Positions 42,830 through 51,532 of a stretch of DNA of 64,000 nt are shown in pieces; positions within the stretch are counted from its first letter, which is position 1; each line of letters starts with the position of its first letter. The notes beneath the pieces were generated by a model. It did no database searches. It was given only the letters and a program-made list of their open reading frames with translations, and was not told the DNA's origin. Source of the DNA: Egibacter rhizosphaerae (GTDB lineage: Bacteria; Actinomycetota; Nitriliruptoria; Euzebyales; Egibacteraceae); NCBI RefSeq assembly GCF_004322855.1, contig NZ_CP036402.1:1364001-1428000 (forward strand), written 5' to 3'. The position numbers and the translations under genes were made by a program.

Positions 42830-45715
42830 GTGGATAGCGCCGAACCGACGTCGCGCTCGCGCTCCCGGCCGTCGAGGTGGGCGAACCGGGCGACGGGGCG
42901 CCACGCCTTGGATGCCGAGCCCGGCCGCAGGTTCGCGGGCCTCTTCGCATGGGTGCTGGGACGCCACACGATCGCCATCGTCGATCGGGTCCACGCGCTC
43001 ATGGCCGGGGTGCACGCCGGCTACGCGCTGCTCCTCGTGGCTCTCCTCCTGGTTGCCCAGCCGCCGAGTCCCCAGACACTGATCGGCGCCGCATGCCTGC
43101 TGGCCGCATCGGGCTCGGTCCTGCTGGGCGCCCGTGCCGGACGACGCCGCCTGCCGCAGGATGCCCGGGAGGCCGCGCTGCTGCTCGCGGCCGGGGCGCT
43201 GCTCGACGCCCCGAGCGGCGTCGAGTTCGTGCTCCTGTTGTCGGCCGGCAACGCGGCGCTGTACCACCGTCTGCTCGGCCGGGTCATCACCCTCGCCCTG
43301 TTCGGCCTCGCCCTGATGGGGCCGTCGCTCGTGACGGGCGCCGCACCGGACCTCGCGATGGGCTGGAGCCTCCCGCGCTTCGTCGTGGTAGTCGTGGTCT
43401 TCGGGTTCGTCGCCGACGTCGCCCGGTTCGCGGAACGCCGGCTCGTCGAGGAGCAGCTGCTGGGCTCGGCGCGCACCACGCTCACGGCCGGGCTCGACGT
43501 CGACGGGATGGGAGGGGTGCTTGCCACGGTCGCCCACGACCTCGTCGCGCGTCTCGGCCCCCGCGGCGGCGACCGCGCCGTGTGCGTGACCCTGCTGCTC
43601 GATGGCGGACGCCTACGGGTCAGCGGCAGCAGCGACGGGGGCGCGACGGTCCCGACCGGTCTCGTCGTCGACCGGCCGCCGTCCGGGCCGCTCGCGGACG
43701 CCAGCGACTCCCGCTCCGGCGGTGCGCCCGCGAGCGATCAGGGCTCGACCGGCGCCCACGCGCTCGATCACCTGCTGGGCCCGGGTTGGTGGGCCACGGC
43801 CCTGCCGCTGGCCGCCGGCGGCGCATCGCTGGGCGCGCTCCTGATCGCCGCGCCGACAGGCATCGATCCCTCCCGACCGTCGGCCCTCGACGTGCTGCTC
43901 ACCGAGGCCGCCCTCGCCCTCGACGCACGGCGGCAGGAGGCCGAGCGCGCCCGCCGCGAGCAGCTGCTGCACACCGTCCTGGCCGAGTCGAGCGATCTCG
44001 TCCTCGTGCTCGACCACGACCTCGTCGTGCGCTACGCCTCGCCCGCCGTCGCCCAGCTCGGATGGGCCGCCGAGCACCTCGAGGGCCAGGACCTGACGTG
44101 GCTGCTGCATCCCGACGACCGGTTGCAGGCGAGCACGTCGCTCCGCGAGGTGGTCGACAGTCCCGGCAGCCGGCGCACGTTCGAGGCGCGGGTCCGGGAC
44201 GCCCGCGGCCACTGGCACGTGCTCGAGACCGTGGCCACCGACCACCGCGGGGATCCCGAGTTGCGCGGCATCCTGCTGAACAGTCGCGCCATCACCGAGC
44301 GCAAGGCCCTCGAGGACCAGCTCGCCCTGCAGGCCCACACCGACTCCCTCACCGGGCTCTTGAACCGCACCTCGTTCGAGGATCGGGTCGGCGCGACGCT
44401 CGAGGCGTGGCGTGCGTGGCACCCGCCGCCCGCAGTGCTCTACATCGACCTCGACAACCTCAAGCAGGTCAACGACGCCTACGGTCACTGGGCCGGGGAC
44501 GAGCTCCTGAGTGCGGTCGCCCAGCGGCTGCGCGCCTCCACCCGCGGGGGTGACGCCGTCAGCCGCCTGGGTGGGGACGAGTTCGCCGTGCTGCTGACCC
44601 AGGCCAACCGGGCGACCGTCGAGCGGGTCGCGGACCGCGTCCTGTCCGGTATCCGGAACGGCCCCATCGGCCCGGGGCATCCGCGCCCCGAGGCCAGCAT
44701 GGGAGTGGCGATCGCACGACCCGGGTGGACGGTGACGCAGCTGCTGCAGGCCGCGGACGCCGCCATGTACGAGGTGAAGCGCGCCGGGAAGGGCACCTGG
44801 CGTCACTACGACGACGCGCTGCCCTCGCCCCAGGACCAGTCCGCCCTGCTCACCGATCTCGGGCTCGCGATCGAGCACGACGACATCACCGTGCACTACC
44901 AGCCCCTCGTCTCGCTGCCCGGCCGCGACTGGGTCGCGGTCGAGGCGCTCGCCCGCTGGACGCATTCCGAACGAGGGGCCGTGCCCCCCGCCGAGTTCGT
45001 GCACCTCGCCGAGCGGGCCGGCCTCATCTCCGATCTCGGCCGCAGGGTCCTCTCGCGCGGCCTGGCCGATCTGGCCCGTTGGCGCACCGCGGGTGTCACC
45101 GCCGGGCTGCAGGTCAACGTCTCGGGCACGCAGCTCCTCGCCCCCAACCTGGTGGAGGAGGTCGCGCTCGCGCTCGAGCGAGCCGGCGTGCCACCGAGTG
45201 CGCTCACCCTCGAGATCACCGAGACCACCCTGATCCAGAACGTCGACCGCACCCGCGAGGCGCTCGACTCCCTGCGCGCGCTCGGGGTGCGCCTCTCGAT
45301 CGACGACTTCGGGGCGGGGTACGCGGGCCTGGGGTACCTGCGGGACCTCCCGGTGGACGAGCTCAAGATCGACCGAAGCTACATCGCGAGCCTGGGCCAC
45401 AGCCACGAGGGCACGAGCCTCGTCCGCACGGTCGTCGATCTCGCACACGTGCTGGGGCTGGAGATCGTGGCCGAGGGCGTCGAGCACGAGCCGCAGGCCC
45501 GCACGCTGATCGAGATGGGGTGCACCCGGGCCCAGGGCTTCCTCTTCGGTGGACCCACCGCGGAGGGCCCGCCACCGGAGCGGGGCGGTGAGGAGCACTC
45601 TGCCGCCGACGCGGGCGCCCAGGAGGAGGAGGCACGCGCCCGGCAGGAGGAAGGGGGCGCCCGCCAGGAGGAAGGGGGCGCCCGGCAGGAGACGGGGCGC
45701 ACGCGGACGCCGTAG
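42830..45715 (+). CDS. Membrane GGDEF-EAL protein with PAS domain
   Basis: 961 residues acting on cyclic di-GMP. Membrane segments lie at about 45-210, a GAF-like region at about 215-370 and a PAS domain at about 385-495. The GGDEF domain has an intact LGGDEF near 581. The EAL domain has VEALARW near 704, NVSG, EITETT, DDFGAGYAG and LKIDRSYI, then VAEGVE, so all metal and catalytic residues are there. Both synthesis and hydrolysis are possible. The tail carries RQEEGGA heptapeptide repeats. Start GTG has GGAGGAG six bases upstream; the frame is open 312 bases further up without conserved sequence. Confidence 0.92.
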   Translation: MDSAEPTSRSRSRPSRWANRATGRHALDAEPGRRFAGLFAWVLGRHTIAIVDRVHALMAGVHAGYALLLVALLLVAQPPSPQTLIGAACLLAASGSVLLGARAGRRRLPQDAREAALLLAAGALLDAPSGVEFVLLLSAGNAALYHRLLGRVITLALFGLALMGPSLVTGAAPDLAMGWSLPRFVVVVVVFGFVADVARFAERRLVEEQLLGSARTTLTAGLDVDGMGGVLATVAHDLVARLGPRGGDRAVCVTLLLDGGRLRVSGSSDGGATVPTGLVVDRPPSGPLADASDSRSGGAPASDQGSTGAHALDHLLGPGWWATALPLAAGGASLGALLIAAPTGIDPSRPSALDVLLTEAALALDARRQEAERARREQLLHTVLAESSDLVLVLDHDLVVRYASPAVAQLGWAAEHLEGQDLTWLLHPDDRLQASTSLREVVDSPGSRRTFEARVRDARGHWHVLETVATDHRGDPELRGILLNSRAITERKALEDQLALQAHTDSLTGLLNRTSFEDRVGATLEAWRAWHPPPAVLYIDLDNLKQVNDAYGHWAGDELLSAVAQRLRASTRGGDAVSRLGGDEFAVLLTQANRATVERVADRVLSGIRNGPIGPGHPRPEASMGVAIARPGWTVTQLLQAADAAMYEVKRAGKGTWRHYDDALPSPQDQSALLTDLGLAIEHDDITVHYQPLVSLPGRDWVAVEALARWTHSERGAVPPAEFVHLAERAGLISDLGRRVLSRGLADLARWRTAGVTAGLQVNVSGTQLLAPNLVEEVALALERAGVPPSALTLEITETTLIQNVDRTREALDSLRALGVRLSIDDFGAGYAGLGYLRDLPVDELKIDRSYIASLGHSHEGTSLVRTVVDLAHVLGLEIVAEGVEHEPQARTLIEMGCTRAQGFLFGGPTAEGPPPERGGEEHSAADAGAQEEEARARQEEGGARQEEGGARQETGRTRTP
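45641..45682. repeat. Two 21-base tandem units at the end of the GGDEF-EAL gene
   Basis: 45641-45661 and 45662-45682 differ at one base; a partial third follows. They encode RQEEGGA heptapeptides after the EAL domain. Confidence 0.9.
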
Positions 45716-45745
45716 CCTCACGCGTCCTGCCCGAGGCCTGCGGTG

Positions 45746-47407
45746 TCATGCGAGCGCCGGGTGGGCCCGTGCGAGGATCGCGTCGGTGTCCGCCTCCGAC
45801 GGGAGTGTCCCGAAGGCGCCGGGAGGCGTCTCGGCGAGGCGCGTCGCACAGAACGCGTCCGCCACGGCCGGGGCGCCGTGGCGGACGAGCAAGGCACCCT
45901 GCAGGCAGACCGCCAGCCGCTCTGCGAGCTGGCGTGCCCGGGCCTCGACCGGCTCGGCAAGCTGCTTGCGCAGGGTCCCGACGGCGGCATCGAGGCGCGC
46001 GTCAGCGCCCGCGGCGGCGTCCAACTCCTCGTCCACGGCCTCGACGGCCTCGGGATGCCGCACGATCGCCCGCAGCAGATCGAGGGCCTGTACGTTGCCC
46101 GACCCCTCCCAGATGCCGTTGAGGGGGGACTGGCGGTACAGGCGCGGCATCGGGGACTCCTCCACGTACCCGTTGCCACCCAGGCACTCGAGCGCCTCCG
46201 CGGCGTGCATGGGCGCCCGCTTGCAGACCCAGTACTTGGCCGCGGGCGTCGCGATCCGCTGCACCCCCGCCTCGTGCGGGTCGGTCGAAGCGCGCTCGAA
46301 CGCGCGGGCGAGGCGCAGCGCCACCGCCGTCGCCGCTTCGCTCTCGAGCGCCAGGTCGGCGAGCACCCCCCGCATCAGCGGCTGCTCGGCCAGGCGCGCC
46401 CCGAAGGCGTGGCGGTGCGCGGTGTGGTGGGCGGCCTCCGCCAGACCGTGACGCATCCAGCCGGCTGCACCGACGACACAGTCGAGCCGCGTGTGGGCGA
46501 CCATCTGCATGATGGTCCGCACCCCTTTGTCGGGCTCGCCGACGAGCCAGCCGACGGTGTCGTCGAACTCGACCTCGCTGGACGCGTTCGACCGGTCGCC
46601 GAGCTTGTCCTTCAGCCGTTGCAACGCGAAGGCGTTGCGGCGCCCGTCGGGGAGCCAGCGCGGGATCAGAAAGCACGAGGGCGGGGTGTCGTCGTCCTCG
46701 TCCTCGGTGATCCGCGCGAGCGCGAGAAAGGCATCGCTCATCGGCGCGGAGCAGAACCACTTGTGCCCGGTCAACCGGAACGAGGTCCCGGGCGTGCCGT
46801 CCTCGAGGGGCCGGGCCCGGGTGGCGTTCGCGCGGACGTCGCTGCCGCCCTGCTTCTCGGTCATCGCCATGCCGAACGTGGCCCCGGCCTTCTCGTGTGC
46901 GGGTCGGAAGGCCGGGTCGTAGACGCTCGTGGTCGCGCGGGGGAGCCATTCCGCGGCGAGGTCCGGCTGGGTCGCGAGGCTCGGCACCACCGCGTAGGTC
47001 ATCGTCATCGGACACAGCGTCCCCGAGTCGAGCTGGGGCCAGAGGATGTACTTGGCGGCACGCGCGACGTGGGCGCCGGCCGGCGCGTCGTCGCGCCACG
47101 GCGCGGCCGCCAGGCCGTGCGTGATCCCTGCCCCCAGCAGGTCGTGATACGCGGGGTGGTAGCGCACCGCGTCGAGGCGGTGCCCGTGACGGTCGTGGGT
47201 GCGGAGCTCGGGGGGGTTCTCGTTGGCGGCACGTCCCCGCTCGAGCCAGTCGGGGTCGCCGGTCAACACGCCCAGCGCGCGGAGGTCCGGCGCCGCCCAC
47301 TCGGCTCCCTCACGCGCGAGTCCCTCCTGCAGCGCCACGTCCTCGCTCCAGGGGTCGTACGGCGCGCGGTCGGGTGGCTGGTTGCGCACCTGATGGGTCG
47401 CGGGCAT
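45746..47407 (-). CDS. Acyl-CoA dehydrogenase family protein, AidB-like
   Basis: 553 residues, longer than usual acyl-CoA dehydrogenases and like AidB and its relatives in having an N-terminal extension and an extra C-terminal helical part. Flavin/substrate segments: GMAMTEKQGGSDVRAN near residue 180 and FRLTGHKWFCSAPMSD near 208; the C-terminal LGGNGYVEESPMPRLYR and IWEGSGNVQALD are typical. AidB is implicated in alkylation damage, but its true substrate is unknown. The gene follows the tetR gene by 27 bases on the same strand and is probably its target. Confidence 0.88.
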   Translation of the reverse strand: MPATHQVRNQPPDRAPYDPWSEDVALQEGLAREGAEWAAPDLRALGVLTGDPDWLERGRAANENPPELRTHDRHGHRLDAVRYHPAYHDLLGAGITHGLAAAPWRDDAPAGAHVARAAKYILWPQLDSGTLCPMTMTYAVVPSLATQPDLAAEWLPRATTSVYDPAFRPAHEKAGATFGMAMTEKQGGSDVRANATRARPLEDGTPGTSFRLTGHKWFCSAPMSDAFLALARITEDEDDDTPPSCFLIPRWLPDGRRNAFALQRLKDKLGDRSNASSEVEFDDTVGWLVGEPDKGVRTIMQMVAHTRLDCVVGAAGWMRHGLAEAAHHTAHRHAFGARLAEQPLMRGVLADLALESEAATAVALRLARAFERASTDPHEAGVQRIATPAAKYWVCKRAPMHAAEALECLGGNGYVEESPMPRLYRQSPLNGIWEGSGNVQALDLLRAIVRHPEAVEAVDEELDAAAGADARLDAAVGTLRKQLAEPVEARARQLAERLAVCLQGALLVRHGAPAVADAFCATRLAETPPGAFGTLPSEADTDAILARAHPALA

Positions 47408-47434
47408 GGCGGGCTCCTTGGCCGTGGACGATGC

Positions 47435-48088
47435 TCAGGCGGATGCGGTGGTCGAGGGCACGGTCGGCTCATCGCTCGGCGCACGTTCGATCGGCGGGAG
47501 GGCGCGGAGACACACCGATGTCAGCTCGTCGACGCCGGGTACGGGGTCGTCGGCGCGCACGGCGGCCAGGGGCCCGAGCAGCGCCTCCCCCATCGCGCCC
47601 ACGAGCGCGGCCGCGACGATGTCGGGATCGCAGGGCCCGAGCTCGCCGTCGCCCACCCCGTCGGCGATGGCCTGCGCGAACACGTCGCGATGGCCCTGCC
47701 GGTAGGCCCGACGCTCCGCCTCGACCGCGGGGGGTGCGGCGTCGGCGAGCAAGGCGGACGCCAGCGTCGGCGCCCGCAGGGCCCGTTCGGCGAAGGTCCG
47801 CAGTGCCCGGGCGATGCGTTCGGTCGACCGCCCGGGCTGGTGTGCGGCGGCCACGACGCGCGCGAGCTCGCGATCGGCGGCCTGTCGGAAGACCTCGACG
47901 CAGAGCGCGTCCTTGTCCGGCACGTGGCGGTACACGGTGCCGGTCGCGACCCCGGCACGGTCGGCGATCGCCGTGACGCGGACGGCCGACCACCCACCCT
48001 CGGAAACGAGCGTCAGCGCGGCGTCGTGTATCGCGGCCCTGGTCCGCTCGAGGCGGTCAGCGACCGCAGCGGTGCGACGGTAGGGCAT
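47435..48088 (-). CDS. TetR-family repressor
   Basis: 217 residues. HTH at about 18-65: AAIHDAALTLVSEGGWSAVRVTAIADRAGVATGTVYRHVPDKDAL, a canonical TetR pattern. The ligand domain is helical, ligand unknown; the acyl-CoA dehydrogenase gene downstream suggests an acyl or acyl-CoA effector. The ATG lies six bases after a -10 element and a palindromic operator overlaps the promoter, so it is probably leaderless and self-repressing. Confidence 0.92.
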   Translation of the reverse strand: MPYRRTAAVADRLERTRAAIHDAALTLVSEGGWSAVRVTAIADRAGVATGTVYRHVPDKDALCVEVFRQAADRELARVVAAAHQPGRSTERIARALRTFAERALRAPTLASALLADAAPPAVEAERRAYRQGHRDVFAQAIADGVGDGELGPCDPDIVAAALVGAMGEALLGPLAAVRADDPVPGVDELTSVCLRALPPIERAPSDEPTVPSTTASA

Positions 48089-48094
48089 GCAAGA

Positions 48095-48123
48095 AGTGAA
48101 TCAGGATTCATCACTTGGGTCAA
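48095..48123 (-). promoter_or_regulatory. tetR promoter with embedded TGAATC-N2-GATTCA operator
   Basis: TTGACC (48118-48123) and TTCACT (48095-48100) are 17 bases apart on the minus strand. The perfect palindrome TGAATCAGGATTCA (48097-48110) fills the inner half of the spacer and touches the -10. The start codon is six bases downstream of the -10. Confidence 0.7.
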
Positions 48124-48215
48124 CGGCCCGGTTGCAACCGATCGTCGAGGTCAATCCGGCGCAGGATCTCGCGCCCCGATGTGAACGTCGATCGCTTGCG
48201 ACGCGCACGGTCGGG

Positions 48216-48947
48216 TCAGGCGACGGGCGACTTGGCGTCGGGTGGCGAACGCCAGGTGACCTTCGCGTTGAGCAGGAACCCCAGCTCGGCGGAATCGAGC
48301 CTGATCGCCGTCTCGTCGTTCGGGACGTGGTCGTCGCACACGGGGCGAACCGGCAGGTACCCGTCGGGCACGTGAACGGTCGGGCGACCCATACCGGAGA
48401 AGCGGCGGGGGATGAACGTCTCGCTGGCCGCGAGCGTCGTCGCGTCCCGGCTGACCCCGAACCGCTCGCACAGGTCACAGCCGTCCAGGATCTCCACCCC
48501 GACGACGTTCTGGCGCTCCGCGCGGTAACCCCGCTCGTACTCGAGGACGCTGCCGTCGAGTTCGACCGTGAGGAACGCGGTGGGCCGCGTCCCGTAGTAC
48601 CCGATGCGTTGGCCCAGCATCCTCTCGGCCTCGGCCCGCGACTTGAACGAGTAGAACCCGCAGACGCAGTCGAGGCCCGGGGGATCACAGTCGCTGCGCT
48701 TGCAGGTGGCGGTTGCGTCGGCTTCGTAGGCGCTGCCCTCGGTGACGCCGGAGAGCATCCCGTGGAACCCGGACCGCGCGACGAGCACCTGGGCGGTCTT
48801 GTACCCCGTTTCGGGTTCGATGGACAGTTCCTCGTCCATCGAGAGCCAGTGCATGCGGTGGGCGCTACGGGCGGCACCGGCCACGAGATACGACAGCAGG
48901 ACCGGCACGACGATGAGCAGCAGGAAGCCGACGACCAGCATGCTCAT
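48216..48947 (-). CDS. Unassigned membrane-anchored protein
   Basis: 243 residues, family not recognised. One N-terminal membrane segment (about 3-27, MLVVGFLLLIVVPVLLSYLV) and a soluble domain, probably cytoplasmic given the conserved unpaired-looking cysteine set CKRSDCDPPGLDCVC near residue 83-97 and CDLC near 157, which could bind a metal. Aromatic-rich stretches FYSFKSRAEAERML and YGTRPTAFLTVELDGSVLEYERGY suggest a beta-rich fold. It follows the 37-residue gene at 48974-49087 by 26 bases. No role can be assigned. Confidence 0.75.
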   Translation of the reverse strand: MSMLVVGFLLLIVVPVLLSYLVAGAARSAHRMHWLSMDEELSIEPETGYKTAQVLVARSGFHGMLSGVTEGSAYEADATATCKRSDCDPPGLDCVCGFYSFKSRAEAERMLGQRIGYYGTRPTAFLTVELDGSVLEYERGYRAERQNVVGVEILDGCDLCERFGVSRDATTLAASETFIPRRFSGMGRPTVHVPDGYLPVRPVCDDHVPNDETAIRLDSAELGFLLNAKVTWRSPPDAKSPVA

Positions 48948-48973
48948 GGCCGACGCTCCTCAGGGTGGTCGGG

Positions 48974-49087
48974 CTACCGGTCCGCTTCGTCGTTGGCCGG
49001 CTTCTCGGCGGGCTCCGCCGGGCGCGGCTGCTTAGCCGGCTCCACTCGCTCGATCACACGGCGCTTCTGCGGCTTGCCGAGATCCAT
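48974..49087 (-). CDS. Small basic/proline-rich protein of 37 residues
   Basis: Reads MDLGKPQKRRVIERVEPAKQ then a Pro/Ala/Glu-rich end. Support comes from GGAGG six bases before the ATG and close spacing to the next gene on the strand. Not recognised; the KPQKRRVIERVEP pattern recalls short conserved actinobacterial proteins of unknown function. Confidence 0.65.
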   Translation of the reverse strand: MDLGKPQKRRVIERVEPAKQPRPAEPAEKPANDEADR

Positions 49088-49247
49088 TGCCAACCTCCTC
49101 GGTCGGGTCACCCCCAACGGTACCCGTTTTCCGGTGTCTCATGGGAGCTCTTCGGGTATCGATCGGCGTTCGAGCACCAGCCGCGACCGGCAACGGTGGA
49201 CGGGGACCCGAGCGCGCCGCGGCCACCGGGCGGACGTGGCACTCTCT

Positions 49248-49293
49248 CGTGCAGGGCGCCGACCCACGAGCGTGCAGGGTGCCGACCCACGAG
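49248..49293. repeat. Two tandem 23-base units
   Basis: 49248-49270 and 49271-49293 differ at one base. They end 25 bases before the start codon of the gene at 49319, in the 231-base divergent region that otherwise shows nothing recognisable. Confidence 0.9.
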
Positions 49294-49318
49294 ACGACCG
49301 CCAGAGGACGGAGGGACG

Positions 49319-49768
49319 ATGCCGGGTCCGCTCGTGCTCGTGGTGCAGCGGCTGCTGCGCAGCCGGCCCTTCCGGATGTTCCTGCTGCAGGCCGGCCCGG
49401 TGGCCGCACACCAGGCCATGCAGCTCGCGAACGAGGGGCGGTGGCGGCGCCTCGCGGTCCTGCACGCGGACTCGGTCGTCGCGGGCCGCGTCTCCCGAGA
49501 GGTCATCGAGGGGGACATCCACTGGGTGGTGTGGCGCGGCGACGACCCGGTGGAGGCCTACCCGCCGGTCGAGGTGCCGCTCGATCTCGCGCTCGCCGAC
49601 CGTGACCGCACACGTCCCCGTTCGCCCGAGGACCTCCCGGCCCGGCGGCTGCGCCGCGCCGGAGCCGAACGCAGCCGCGCGGCCGGACGCGCGGTCGGGC
49701 GCTTGCGTCCCCAGGGGCGCAGGGGCGGCGGGGCCAACGGTCGTTCCACACCCCCGCGGGAGCGCTGA
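49319..49768 (+). CDS. Unassigned 149-residue protein
   Basis: Not recognised. A compact N-terminal part (MPGPLVLVVQRLLRSRPFRMF, then WRRLAVLHADSVVAGRVSREVIEGDIHWVVWRGDD in two beta-rich pieces, about 1-95) is followed by a basic Arg/Gly-rich tail (about 100-149) that may bind nucleic acid. GGAGGG precedes the ATG. Strand bias and a good ribosome site support it as real. It is divergent from the 37-residue gene. Confidence 0.65.
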   Translation: MPGPLVLVVQRLLRSRPFRMFLLQAGPVAAHQAMQLANEGRWRRLAVLHADSVVAGRVSREVIEGDIHWVVWRGDDPVEAYPPVEVPLDLALADRDRTRPRSPEDLPARRLRRAGAERSRAAGRAVGRLRPQGRRGGGANGRSTPPRER

Positions 49769-49800
49769 GAGCCCGCCGGTCACCGACCGCCCCCGCCGCG

Positions 49801-49863
49801 GAGCGCATCGGCCCCGGCGCCTCCCCGGCCGTCAGAGCGCACCGGCCCCGGCGCCGCCCCGGC
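49801..49863. repeat. Imperfect 29-base direct repeat between convergent genes
   Basis: GAGCGCAYCGGCCCCGGCGC-type units at 49801-49829 and 49835-49863 differ at two bases. They occupy the gap between two convergent stops and may have arisen by local slippage. Confidence 0.7.
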
Positions 49864-49894
49864 GAGGGTGTCCCCGCCGAGGGCCTCCCGGCCG

Positions 49895-51532
49895 TCAACC
49901 GCGCAGGCCGGCGCGCCGCAGGCCGCGACCCAGGCGGACGAGGTCGTGGTCGTCGCGCAGCACCGCGGCCACGATGCCGTCGGGGCGGACGACGAGGGCG
50001 CGGGCGTCACCAGCTCCCGCCGCGGCGATCGTCGCCGGGGCGACGCGCCGAGACTGCACGCCGACCCCACGCAGCGCCGCCAGCAGCCCGCCCTCGGGCG
50101 GCCAATCACCGGTCCGCAGAAGGGTGAATGCCGGTCCGCTCAGCGCCGACCCGAGCACGGCGGGCGCCGGATGCCCCACGAGACCGCCAGCACGTCGCCC
50201 TTGCGGCCCCCGGCGACCGGGGCGGCTGACCAAGGGACCGGCGGGCAGCGGTGGCATCCGCTGCGCCGCGAGACCGGCTCGCCCCCGGGTGAGGCTTGCC
50301 CCCGCGGCGATCGCGCGGTTGCGTATCGCGGCCCGCGTCGACGACCGGTCCCCCACCACCCGCCCGATGCGATCGGCGACGTCGACCACCCGTGCCGCAT
50401 GCGGTTGCCGCTCGGCGTCGTAGCTGTCCAACAGGCGCGGGTCCGCCGCCCCGTGCACCACCGCGGCCAGCTTCCACCCGAGGTTCGCGGCGTCGCGGAA
50501 CCCGGTGCACAGGCCCTGACCGAGAAACGGCGGCATCTCGTGCGCCGCGTCGCCGGCGAGGAGCAGCCGGCCGGCTCGGAACCTGCCGGCCACGCGGGCG
50601 CGGAACTCGTACACGGCGGCGCGCTCCACGTCGAGGGGGCGGTCGGCGAACCACGGGCGAGCCAGTGCGCCCAGCCGAGAGCCGACCTCCCGTCCGGTCT
50701 CACCCCGCCGCAGGCGGAACTCCAAGCGATGGCGACCGCGCCCCACCGGCACGCTCGTGGCGGGGCGGGCCGGATCGCAGACCTGCACGACCTCGGGCAC
50801 CGCGCGATCGCCCACCGGCGGGCTCGGGTTCGTACGCGGTGACGCACCGTCGCGATCGCCCCCGGGACCGTCCTCGACCCGGAAGTCGCAGACCAGCCAG
50901 CGTTGGCTCGTCCCCCGCGTCTCGTCGTCGATTCCCGCCAGGGCGCGGACGAGGCTGCCGGCGCCGTCGCACCCGACGACCCAGCGTGCGGCGAGATCCC
51001 CCGCGCTCGTCACCACCCGTGTGCACGCCCGAGCGGGTCGTGGATCCCCCGGCGCCGGCGTGACCCCGAGGACGGTGACCCCGAGCCGCAGGGCACCCGG
51101 CGCACAGGCCTCGAACCGCCGGCGCAGTTCGCGCTCGAGATCGGGCTGGTGGACGAGCGCGGCCGGGGGATGCCCCAGCGTCGCCTCCTCGGGCGGGCGG
51201 TCGAAGCGCAGCAGTTCCCGGTGGTCCGCGTCGACGAGCGTCATGCCCCGCAGCGGGCGCGTCTGCACGGACGCCCCGAGGTCGGCGAGCCAGCGCTGCG
51301 CCTCGTCGTCGAGGCTGACCGCCCGCGGCAGGGGATGCACGTCCATGGCCTGCTCGCAGACGACGACACGCAGGCCCCGTCGGACGAGGTCGAGGGCGAG
51401 GGCCACCCCGACGGGCCCTGCCCCCACGATCACCACGTCCACGGCCTCGGCGCGCGATCCGCTCGTGGAGGGATGCGCGTCCGCGCGGGCTCCGTCCTCG
51501 GGGCCAGGAGCCCCGGCCCCGGGCGCGCTCAC
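49895..51532 (-). CDS. FAD-dependent aromatic monooxygenase (MhpA/PheA-like)
   Basis: 545 residues. FAD Rossmann motif VVIVGAGPVGVALALDL near residue 32, the class A flavoprotein second motif VVGCDGAGSLVR near 180, and GRLLLAGDAAHEMPPFLGQGLCTGFRDAANLGWKL near 320, which holds the ribityl-binding Asp. This matches 3-(3-hydroxyphenyl)propionate hydroxylase and related NAD(P)H-dependent phenolic hydroxylases. Specificity cannot be read. Start GTG overlaps the stop of the ADP-ribosylglycohydrolase gene (GTGA), an unexpected pairing. Confidence 0.87.
   Translation of the reverse strand: MSAPGAGAPGPEDGARADAHPSTSGSRAEAVDVVIVGAGPVGVALALDLVRRGLRVVVCEQAMDVHPLPRAVSLDDEAQRWLADLGASVQTRPLRGMTLVDADHRELLRFDRPPEEATLGHPPAALVHQPDLERELRRRFEACAPGALRLGVTVLGVTPAPGDPRPARACTRVVTSAGDLAARWVVGCDGAGSLVRALAGIDDETRGTSQRWLVCDFRVEDGPGGDRDGASPRTNPSPPVGDRAVPEVVQVCDPARPATSVPVGRGRHRLEFRLRRGETGREVGSRLGALARPWFADRPLDVERAAVYEFRARVAGRFRAGRLLLAGDAAHEMPPFLGQGLCTGFRDAANLGWKLAAVVHGAADPRLLDSYDAERQPHAARVVDVADRIGRVVGDRSSTRAAIRNRAIAAGASLTRGRAGLAAQRMPPLPAGPLVSRPGRRGPQGRRAGGLVGHPAPAVLGSALSGPAFTLLRTGDWPPEGGLLAALRGVGVQSRRVAPATIAAAGAGDARALVVRPDGIVAAVLRDDHDLVRLGRGLRRAGLRG

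Noticed and set aside
49248-49293. CRISPR-like repeats
   Set aside because: Only two abutting 23-base copies without spacers.
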